Source: Sedimentisphaerales bacterium (lineage in GTDB: Bacteria; Planctomycetota; Phycisphaerae; Sedimentisphaerales; SM23-30). From it: a stretch of DNA of 5,692 bases. The stretch spans positions 1 through 5,692 of the forward strand of contig DAOWAK010000103.1 in assembly GCA_030634605.1 (NCBI GenBank), read 5' to 3'. The notes under the pieces were generated by a model, which was not told the origin of the DNA, searched no databases, and saw nothing but the letters and a program-made list of their open reading frames with translations. Of the stretch, positions 1 to 5,331 are shown piece after piece (the stretch's first letter is position 1; each line of letters begins with the position of its first letter). A program made the translations under genes and the position numbers.

Positions 1-62
1 AGCACAAACCCCCTACCGACTCAAGGTTTCCGGCCCAAAATTACCCCTCTTCAGGTGCTTAA

Positions 63-1454
63 TCACCAATCCAACTTTTCTCCATAGTAGCGGTAGAGCA
101 GCCCCAGTAATCTCATGTTATAAATCTGAATGCATAAACCGCCAACAATTGCAGTAATCGCACCAAGAAACGGGGCGAAACTGTTCCCGGATAATCCCTC
201 AATCGCGAAGGTTACATTAGTCAAATAAAACATGAAAACGGTAAGATACATAGCAACGCAACAGATCAAATAGGGCTTGAAGGTTCGGAAGATATTCGAA
301 ATAATTTTAATCGGGCTGATAATAAATCTATCGCCCAGTACAATAGTCAATACAATCATTGGCCAGAAGAGCAGGCCTACAAAAAGCACTACTAACATAA
401 ATATATAAAAGCCATAAGCTGCTTTTTTGATATCCTCAAACTGCTCACCCATAAAGTTGTCGTTCTTGGTATATTCTTCTTCCTCAAAAAACGAGTCATC
501 CGGCTCTTCATAAGAAACTTCCGAATCTTCCTGGTAAATTTCATTTTCCGGAACCGGTTCTTCCATATCGTTGAAATATTCCTGCCCGGTCGGTTCATCC
601 AGCAATCCGGTGTTTTCCATGGATTTGACAGCGGAGCCGACTACCCAGAAAAGACCGGCGATAAAACATACGATGAACGGCAAAATAACGTACAGATAAC
701 TGACGGTCATTTGGAAATAGGGTCGCACCAGAACCCAGGAAGAAGTCGGCATTTCGAACTTGGGTAGTTCGTCCTCACCATTTGCGGTTGTCAGCAGCAC
801 GTTAAATAAAAAGGTATATATGATGCCTAATACCATCAGCCGGGCCATATATATCATATAGCCGCCGGCCAAGACAGGGCCAAAGATGTTTATGTTCGCC
901 AAAACCTGAAGAATCACCAGGAAGAAAAAAGCAATGCCGTCATCGAGGCTTCTGACCGGGGACATCAGGCGGAGAACATCTATGCCGAAACTTTGTCCGG
1001 CGGGTATGGAACCGATTATGCCCTTTTTGCTGGGCTGATCATCAACTTCGGCAGTTTCCGGCAGAGGAACTTTGCGGCCGCAACTGACACAAAACTCCGA
1101 ATCCTCCGGTACTTCTGTGCCGCACTGCGAACAATTTCTCTCTTGCTCAGCAGCTTCCGGTTCGGCGTCCGGAGTGGTTTCGAACATTTCATCTGTCCAA
1201 GGAGTATCCTGGTCCGTCAAGTCATCCTGCTCGACCTGAGGTGTTAACGCGGGAAAACCATCTTGGCGGGATTGGTCTTCAGAGGCTGGGGCCGATTCAT
1301 CAGCCAGGGGGATTTGTTCTGTAGCAGGTTCTTCGTAAATCACTCCCGGAACTATTGTCGGATTAGCGCACTGAGGGCATTTGATCATTTTGGTGGCGTA
1401 ATTTTCCGGGACACCGATTTTCTTGTCGCAATGGTGACAGCGAAACTTAATCAT
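63..1454 (-). CDS. Double zinc-ribbon multi-pass membrane protein of unknown function
   Basis: I do not recognise a named family. From the chosen ATG (1454-1452) the protein is 463 aa. A short zinc ribbon comes first (C6, C9, C26, C29; CHHC and CPQC knuckles), then an acidic, proline-rich linker. A second ribbon follows (C108, C111, C122, C125; CSQC and CVSC). About six hydrophobic segments follow, near residues 173-194, 198-222, 250-276, 348-374, 394-415 and 427-447. Between the third and fourth lies a strongly acidic stretch (about 279-334, many D/E). There is no signal peptide, so the ribbons probably sit in the cytoplasm. A TTG 18 bases upstream extends the frame, but the ATG has GGGGA six bases before it (1461-1465) and starts exactly at the ribbon. 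Such ribbon-plus-membrane proteins are common in planctomycetes (inference). It is divergent from the ffs-dnaX cluster and probably unrelated. The ORF is certain; the function is unknown. Confidence 0.85.
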   Translation of the reverse strand: MIKFRCHHCDKKIGVPENYATKMIKCPQCANPTIVPGVIYEEPATEQIPLADESAPASEDQSRQDGFPALTPQVEQDDLTDQDTPWTDEMFETTPDAEPEAAEQERNCSQCGTEVPEDSEFCVSCGRKVPLPETAEVDDQPSKKGIIGSIPAGQSFGIDVLRLMSPVRSLDDGIAFFFLVILQVLANINIFGPVLAGGYMIYMARLMVLGIIYTFLFNVLLTTANGEDELPKFEMPTSSWVLVRPYFQMTVSYLYVILPFIVCFIAGLFWVVGSAVKSMENTGLLDEPTGQEYFNDMEEPVPENEIYQEDSEVSYEEPDDSFFEEEEYTKNDNFMGEQFEDIKKAAYGFYIFMLVVLFVGLLFWPMIVLTIVLGDRFIISPIKIISNIFRTFKPYLICCVAMYLTVFMFYLTNVTFAIEGLSGNSFAPFLGAITAIVGGLCIQIYNMRLLGLLYRYYGEKLDW

Positions 1455-1471
1455 AAATTTTCCCCAAACCA

Positions 1472-1499
1472 ACTATAAACATTCGCAGTTTTATGTCAC
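1472..1499 (-). promoter_or_regulatory. Sigma-70-like promoter of the membrane protein gene
   Basis: Read on the - strand, GTGACA (1499-1494; five of six matches to TTGACA) is followed after 16 bases by TATAGT (1477-1472; five of six matches to TATAAT). Transcription would start near 1465, leaving a leader of only about 11 bases that just includes the GGGGA before the ATG. This also argues against the upstream TTG start, which would lie in or before the -10 element. Planctomycete promoters are poorly characterised, so this rests on the general consensus alone. Confidence 0.4.
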
Positions 1500-1956
1500 A
1501 TCAATTACCCGCCAGTAGAGCCATAAGGACTTTATTTGATAAAATGTACTAGCGCAAAAATAACCTTGATGACAGTTCAGATACCTGACAGTCTAAGAAA
1601 CTCTGCGGATTCACAATTTACTATTCAAATCAACAGAAGCACGAAAGCGCTCTACTAAGAGAAACGGTCGAAAAATTTCCCTGACCCTGATATAAACTCT
1701 GAAGTACTATTATATCATTATGGATAATGAAATCAAAACAAAAACCTAACAAAATCAGCGTAAAATCAAGAAAGTATTAGTTTGGCTGTATTATTGAGGC
1801 TAAGAAAGATTTTTCGGTACTAAGCCGGTTGGTGATTACATAAAGCCTTGCGTGAAAGGCAATTAGGTAAATATCATAATTTAGGCATGGACTTTGCTCT
1901 GGTTTTAGGCTATATTGGGTAAATAGGATTTACTGAGAATTGATCATTATGGAATT
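1500..1956. other. AT-rich intergenic region, no gene seen
   Basis: About 457 bases without a supportable gene. By hand count the GC content is about 30-42% per 60-base line, against roughly 45-55% in the neighbouring genes. Stops are frequent in every frame I followed. There are minor local structures: a hairpin GCCTT/AAGGC (1845-1849 with 1856-1860), an imperfect hairpin at 1571-1593, and a repeated GGTAAATA (1866-1873 and 1918-1925). The last part should hold the promoter of the SRP RNA gene. A CATTAT at 1945-1950 lies seven bases before the RNA start but has no convincing -35 partner. I see no tRNA, RNase P, 6S or tmRNA signature. Confidence 0.6.
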
Positions 1957-2226
1957 GGCCGTGCTAGGCGGGGTGTTAGCGGTACCTTGAACTCGCAATC
2001 CGCTATAGCGAGGCGGAATTCTTTTTTGAGGGTCGAAGTAGTCGGGCCTCTATTGTCATAAGTAGTGTTGATCGTTGGGTCCCATGCAAACGGACAGCGT
2101 GAATCTGGTCAGGCCGGGAACGGAGCAGCCATAAGCGTATTCGTCTGTTGTGCCGTGGAATAACCTGGCAGTAGCTGGCTGTGACAACAAACCCGACGAG
2201 ATCGATTCGACGAAAAGTGCACGGCC
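1957..2226 (+). ncRNA. ffs: Large (Alu-domain) bacterial signal recognition particle RNA
   Basis: This is the RNA scaffold of SRP, which with Ffh directs nascent membrane and secreted proteins to FtsY and the translocon. The Ffh-binding domain is diagnostic. Stem CCG/CGG (2114-2116, 2121-2123) carries a GGAA tetraloop (2117-2120), with the symmetric loop CAGG/AGCA (2110-2113, 2124-2127) below it. GTAGCTGGC at 2171-2179 also matches E. coli 4.5S RNA as I remember it. The long central rod is visible as GTCGAA/TTCGAC (2032-2037, 2206-2211), GTCGGG/CCCGAC (2041-2046, 2192-2197) and TTGTCAT/GTGACAA (2053-2059, 2181-2187). The Alu domain fills 1957 to about 2030. Helix CTCGC/GCGAG is at 1992-1996 and 2008-2012, and loop AGCGG (1978-1982) can pair with CCGCT (2000-2004). 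The ends close as GGCCGTGC/GCACGGCC (1957-1964, 2219-2226). At about 270 nt it matches the size and layout of Bacillus subtilis scRNA rather than the 114-nt E. coli form. The exact ends are inferred from pairing. Confidence 0.93.
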
Positions 2227-2235
2227 TTTTTTTTT
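2219..2235 (+). terminator. Probable terminator or 3' end of the SRP RNA
   Basis: The 3' strand of the closing helix (GCACGGCC, 2219-2226) is followed directly by nine T's (2227-2235), the arrangement of an intrinsic terminator. It is unusual in that the partner strand (1957-1964) lies about 260 bases upstream rather than in a local hairpin. I found no strong local stem immediately before the T's. Release may therefore depend on the folded RNA, or the T run may be partly read through into dnaX. Confidence 0.45.
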
Positions 2236-2361
2236 ATTCAACGGCAATCCCTACGGGAACAAAAATTTTCGGCACAGCCGTTTAAGTGCAGCTAGTCGCA
2301 CCGTGTTTTGGCCGGCGCTGCTGTACGTTTCGTATGGGATCATAATTGTAACAGGTAAGAC
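2236..2361 (+). other. Spacer/leader between SRP RNA and dnaX
   Basis: This non-coding stretch contains small hairpins: TCCC-TAC-GGGA (2248-2258) and CGGC-ACA-GCCG (2270-2280, followed by only three T's). An alternative long-range pairing AACGGC/GCCGTT (2240-2245 with 2277-2282) would compete with the second hairpin. A CATAAT hexamer (2341-2346) has no -35 partner and would start transcription at the ribosome site, so I do not call a promoter. The dnaX ribosome-binding sequence is probably AGGTAAG (2353-2359). Confidence 0.4.
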
Positions 2362-4104
2362 ATGTCATACACAGTTTTAGCCAGGCGTTACCGGTCGCAG
2401 AGTTTCGACGAAGTGGTGGGCCAGGACGCTGTATCGCGAACGCTTAAAAATGCGCTAACGTCCGATCGGGTTGCGCACGCTTATCTGTTCACGGGGACCA
2501 GGGGAGTGGGCAAAACTACCATGGCCAGAGTTTTGGCCAAGGCTTTGAATTGCCTTGCTTCTGACACGCCCACCAGCAAGCCCTGTTGCAAATGCGAAAG
2601 CTGCCTGGCTATTAATGAAGGTGATGACATTGACGTGCTGGAGATCGATGGGGCGTCCAATACCGGTGTCGAGCACATCCGCGAGCTTCGTCAGAACGCT
2701 ATTTATCGACCGGCCCGGGCCCGTCATAAGATTTATATCATCGATGAAGTGCACATGCTCTCGACCAGCGCTTTCAACGCCCTGCTTAAAACCCTGGAAG
2801 AGCCACCTGAACACGTCAAATTCATCCTGGCTACTACCGAACCCAATAAAGTGCCGGCAACCATTCATTCCCGCTGTCAGCGTTTCGATTTTCGCAATAT
2901 CAAACTTGATGACATCGCCGGACAGTTAAAGCTGGTTCTCGCCGGCGAAGACATCAAGGCTGATGACGCTCTGGTCCGCCGGGTTGCCCGACGGGCAAAT
3001 GGTTCCATGCGTGACGCTTTGAGTCTGCTGGATCAGCTTTTGAGCATGGCTGAAGGCAAGCTTACGGTGGAGTTGCTAAACGATTTGTTGGGTACGCCGC
3101 GGTTGCAGCGCATTGTCGATTTGGCTGAGGCCGTCGGTAAAAACAACTTGGGGGAAGTTCTAACCCAGATTGATGTCGGTCTTAGCGAGGGGCTTGCATT
3201 GGAGCAATTGACAGAAGCCCTGCAAAATCATTTTCGTGACTTGATGGTGTTACGCAACTGCGGCGGAGATACCGAACTGGTCGAACTGGACGACGACCAG
3301 GCCCGCCAGATGGCTATTGAGCAGGCCAAGCAATTTGACGATGCCGCCCTGGTGTACAACATTACGGTTTTGGAAGAATTGCGGCGATCTCTGCGGTCAG
3401 GTGTTTCGGGACGGGCTTTGCTCGAAGCCGCTATGGTTCGTCTTACCGCCGGTCAACGTTTCAGCGATACTAAAGTTCTGCTGGAACAGTTGCAAAATTT
3501 ACCCCAGACAACAACTGCTTCTTCTGGAGCAACCACCAACCTTCGTCAGCCGCAACCAACCAATCGATTTGCTTCATCGCAAAAAAAAACTTCTGAAACC
3601 GCAATAAAATCCAAGAACGCCGCCGCTGTTCCCGAAAGCAAAACAGTATCACTTTCTGACGCGGGTAATTCACCGACGCTGGAACAAAATTTTACGCTGG
3701 CGGATTTGCAGAAAAAATGGCCTGATATTCTGGCTGAGGTTGTCCGTCACGGCGCCAAAAACCTGGAAGCCTACCTCAGGCCCGCCCAGCCGGCCGAGTG
3801 GGCCGATGGGAAATTGTCGCTGGTTTTCAACCGCGACGAAGGGATGGGGCGGTTCCTGCTGGGCCAGCCGATGGTTATTAATGAAATCGAGCAGGTGCTT
3901 GGGAAAATACTTTCGGTTAACATAAAACTGGAAGTTACTCAATCATCAACGGTTTTAAGTAGCGGGCAAGCAAGCGGTTCCAGAAAATCGGCCGGTTCCA
4001 AACCCAGTCAAAAAGAAATCAACACCGCCATGTCGGACCCGAAGGTAAGAAAGGTCCAAACAATCTTAGGCGGCAAGATGGTTCGAATTGACCGGGTCGA
4101 ATAA
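2362..4104 (+). CDS. dnaX: DNA polymerase III subunit tau/gamma (clamp loader ATPase)
   Basis: DnaX is the ATPase motor of the clamp loader, which opens the sliding clamp and places it on primed DNA; full-length tau also ties the loader to polymerase and helicase. The product is 580 aa. The AAA+ part carries Walker A GTRGVGKT (45-52), a four-cysteine zinc module (C64, C75, C78, C81), Walker B with DEVH (128-131), sensor 1 around T158-T159, the SRC arginine finger (170-172) and sensor 2 R217 in GSMRDAL. The collar helices end near 370. A low-complexity S/T/Q/K/A linker (about 380-440) follows, then the tau-specific part, including LQKKWPDIL (449-457) and a conserved-looking end, DPKVRKVQTILGGKMVRI (559-576). 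The start has AGGTAAG seven bases upstream. A run of nine A's in the linker probably yields a shorter gamma product, annotated separately. It is the first gene of dnaX-ybaB-recR, with 73 bases before ybaB. Confidence 0.97.
   Translation: MSYTVLARRYRSQSFDEVVGQDAVSRTLKNALTSDRVAHAYLFTGTRGVGKTTMARVLAKALNCLASDTPTSKPCCKCESCLAINEGDDIDVLEIDGASNTGVEHIRELRQNAIYRPARARHKIYIIDEVHMLSTSAFNALLKTLEEPPEHVKFILATTEPNKVPATIHSRCQRFDFRNIKLDDIAGQLKLVLAGEDIKADDALVRRVARRANGSMRDALSLLDQLLSMAEGKLTVELLNDLLGTPRLQRIVDLAEAVGKNNLGEVLTQIDVGLSEGLALEQLTEALQNHFRDLMVLRNCGGDTELVELDDDQARQMAIEQAKQFDDAALVYNITVLEELRRSLRSGVSGRALLEAAMVRLTAGQRFSDTKVLLEQLQNLPQTTTASSGATTNLRQPQPTNRFASSQKKTSETAIKSKNAAAVPESKTVSLSDAGNSPTLEQNFTLADLQKKWPDILAEVVRHGAKNLEAYLRPAQPAEWADGKLSLVFNRDEGMGRFLLGQPMVINEIEQVLGKILSVNIKLEVTQSSTVLSSGQASGSRKSAGSKPSQKEINTAMSDPKVRKVQTILGGKMVRIDRVE
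3581..3607 (+). promoter_or_regulatory. A9 slippage/recoding site for the gamma form of DnaX
   Basis: Nine A's (3581-3589) are read in frame as CAA AAA AAA ACT (residues 408-411). They contain a heptamer A AAA AAA in the correct phase (3582-3588). A shift to the -1 frame reads Asn-Phe and then TGA (3594-3596), giving about 411 aa. The other frame reads five codons and stops at TAA (3605-3607), giving about 414 aa. The site falls just after the collar domain, so the short product would keep the ATPase and collar and lose the tau-specific part, as gamma does. There is no Shine-Dalgarno-like stimulator about 10 bases upstream and no close downstream stem-loop. The nearest one I see is GAAAG/CTTTC (3634-3638, 3652-3656), 45 bases away. 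This favours RNA polymerase slippage, as known for Thermus thermophilus dnaX, over the E. coli type of ribosomal frameshift. Confidence 0.75.
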
Positions 4105-4177
4105 AAAATAACATAAACTGTTTGTTAAACGTAACAAGATAATCGACTACAATTAAAATCAAGCGAGGTTTTTCAAA

Positions 4178-4519
4178 ATGATGGGATTTGGCGACTTGAC
4201 GAAAATGTTTGGTCAATTCAAGGATATCCAGGCCAATCTGCAGCGGGTCCAGGAAGAGGCTGCCCAACGCATAGTGGAAGCTTCCAGCGGCGGCGGGATG
4301 GTTACAGCAAAAGTTAACGGCAAAGGCGAGCTTTTGGAAATTAAAATCGACCCGAATGTGGTAGATGTCAACGACCTGGAGATGATGGAGGACCTGATAA
4401 AAGCCGCCATCAACGCCGCGGTTACTAAAAGCCAGGAAGAGATGCGTGAGCAAATGCAGGAGTTAACCGGCGGGCTTAATATTCCGGGGCTGGATCAAAT
4501 AGGTAAGATGCTCGGATGA
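4178..4519 (+). CDS. ybaB: YbaB/EbfC family nucleoid-associated protein
   Basis: This family forms small dimers that bind DNA and associate with the nucleoid; its exact role is unsettled. The product is 113 aa, close to the usual 100-115. The N-terminal helix (about 1-37: FGDLTKMFGQFKDIQANLQRV and on) leads into the family core, with the G-rich turn SSGGGMVTAKVNGKGELLEIKIDP (36-59). A C-terminal helix with conserved LEMMEDLIKAAINAA (67-81) and a G/P-rich tail (LTGGLNIPGL) follow. Two adjacent ATGs are possible (4178 and 4181); GAGG at 4165-4168 sits nine bases before the first. It lies between dnaX and recR, its standard position, and its stop codon overlaps the recR start. Two -10-like hexamers in the AT-rich gap before it (GATAAT 4138-4143, TACAAT 4148-4153) lack good -35 partners, so I assume co-transcription from upstream. 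Confidence 0.95.
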   Translation: MMGFGDLTKMFGQFKDIQANLQRVQEEAAQRIVEASSGGGMVTAKVNGKGELLEIKIDPNVVDVNDLEMMEDLIKAAINAAVTKSQEEMREQMQELTGGLNIPGLDQIGKMLG

Positions 4520-5121
4520 GTCAGACGCATACCGAAAGTATGGAGCGATTAATGAAGCAGTTCGCCAGACTGCCCGGAATCGGGCCGCGAACAGCTGAAC
4601 GTCTGGCTTATTTTATTTTGCAACAATCGCCCGAAGACGCTTTGGCACTGTCGGAAGCTATCCAGGCGGTCAAGTCTCAGATACGCAACTGCAAACAATG
4701 CTTTAATTTAAGCGAACAGGATTTGTGCGACATCTGTCGTAACGAACGCCGCGACCGGTCCGTTATTTGTGTAGTGGAGCAGCCGGGCGACCTGATCAGC
4801 CTGGAAGGAACCGGTTTGTGCAACTGGGTTTATCATGTGCTACTGGGCAGACTGGCTCCGCTGGAAGGTTTTACTCCGGACAGCCTTACTATCGACCAGT
4901 TAATAAAGAGAGTTGAAACCGGTAAGGTCCAGGAAGTGATTCTGGCGACTAATCCGAACATGGAAGGTGACGGCACCGCATTGTATATCAGTTCGCTGCT
5001 GAGCGAGGCTTCAGTTAAAGTGTCGCGACTGGCCCGAGGACTGCCATCCGGTGGCAGCATTGAATTCGCCAACAAAAGCATTTTGTCTGACGCGATTCGC
5101 GGCAGAACAACGCTGGAATAA
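4516..5121 (+). CDS. recR: Recombination mediator protein RecR
   Basis: RecR forms a ring-shaped clamp and, with RecO and RecF, helps load RecA onto SSB-coated gaps during repair. The product is 201 aa, the normal length. A helix-hairpin-helix segment (LARLPGIGPR-like, about 17-28: FARLPGIGPRTAERL) is followed by a four-cysteine zinc finger (C59, C62, C71, C74). The Toprim domain follows, with VVEQPGDL (E88) and ATNPNMEGDGTALY (144-157). The C-terminal RLARGLPSGGSIEFAN (171-186) is the conserved Walker-B-like family segment; the residues after it (KSIL) differ from the more usual DEVTL, a minor variation. The start ATG overlaps the ybaB TGA as ATGA, so translation is probably coupled. AGGTAAG (4501-4507) lies eight bases before the start, inside ybaB. 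Confidence 0.97.
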   Translation: MSQTHTESMERLMKQFARLPGIGPRTAERLAYFILQQSPEDALALSEAIQAVKSQIRNCKQCFNLSEQDLCDICRNERRDRSVICVVEQPGDLISLEGTGLCNWVYHVLLGRLAPLEGFTPDSLTIDQLIKRVETGKVQEVILATNPNMEGDGTALYISSLLSEASVKVSRLARGLPSGGSIEFANKSILSDAIRGRTTLE

Positions 5122-5331
5122 TGAATAATTTTGTCGAAATCAAGTCGGCATGAAAGTCCACTAACACTCTGCTGGTCGGTCCGGAACATGGCTTAAAGCA
5201 CTGAAAAAGCGGATTTTACAATTTTAAACCAAACTGGCCGAACCGGTCGGTCGATAAAGAAAAAGCCGACGTAATCGGTAGCTGATCTGCAAAAGACGTC
5301 GCTAAGCTGGATAAATTAAGAGGTTGAACCA
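5122..5331 (+). other. Intergenic region and probable rpoN leader
   Basis: These 210 bases hold no gene I can support. A ten-codon frame starting in the recR stop (ATG 5121-5123, TGA 5151-5153) looks like chance. A weak promoter candidate is TTAAAG (5193-5198), 18 bases, TACAAT (5217-5222). After it come overlapping stems: GGCCGA/TCGGTC (5236-5241, 5247-5252, one G-T pair), GTCGG/CCGAC (5246-5250, 5266-5270) and CCGA/TCGG (5266-5269, 5275-5278). The first and second exclude each other, as do the second and third. None is followed by a T run, so there is no obvious terminator for the recR transcript. GGTCGGTC occurs twice (5174-5181, 5245-5252). Confidence 0.4.

Noticed and set aside
1887..1922. 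Tiny frames MDFALVLGYIG (1887) and MELAVLGGVLAVP (1949) before and into the SRP RNA
   Set aside because: The first is 11 codons and the second 13, without good ribosome sites; the second runs into the SRP RNA.
1961..1982. Imperfect tandem repeat GTGCTAGGCGG / GTGTTAGCGG
   Set aside because: It is explained by the conserved 5' end and first hairpin loop of the large SRP RNA, not by a separate repeat element.
1999..2027. Hairpin TCCGC/GCGGA followed by six T's, resembling an intrinsic terminator
   Set aside because: These bases belong to the SRP RNA Alu domain: CCGCT pairs with AGCGG and the flanking CTCGC/GCGAG stem is the second Alu hairpin. The stem is only 5 bp and no upstream transcript needs ending.
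2041..2197. A small SRP RNA of about 157 nt ending at the GTCGGG/CCCGAC helix
   Set aside because: Pairing continues outward (GTCGAA/TTCGAC, then GGCCGTGC/GCACGGCC) and the Alu-domain motifs are present upstream, so the larger boundary fits better.
2056..2247. Open frame of 63 codons on the - strand
   Set aside because: It lies almost wholly antisense to the structured SRP RNA and has no supporting features.
2150..2380. Open frame of 76 codons on the + strand
   Set aside because: It starts inside the SRP RNA and runs into dnaX in another frame; its composition and start site look accidental.
4120..4130. Hairpin GTTT-GTT-AAAC after dnaX as a possible terminator
   Set aside because: It is a 4-bp AT-rich stem with no T run; dnaX and ybaB are more likely co-transcribed.
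5121..5153. Ten-codon frame starting in the recR stop codon (TAATG)
   Set aside because: It is too short, with no recognisable content; the overlap alone is not evidence of a gene.
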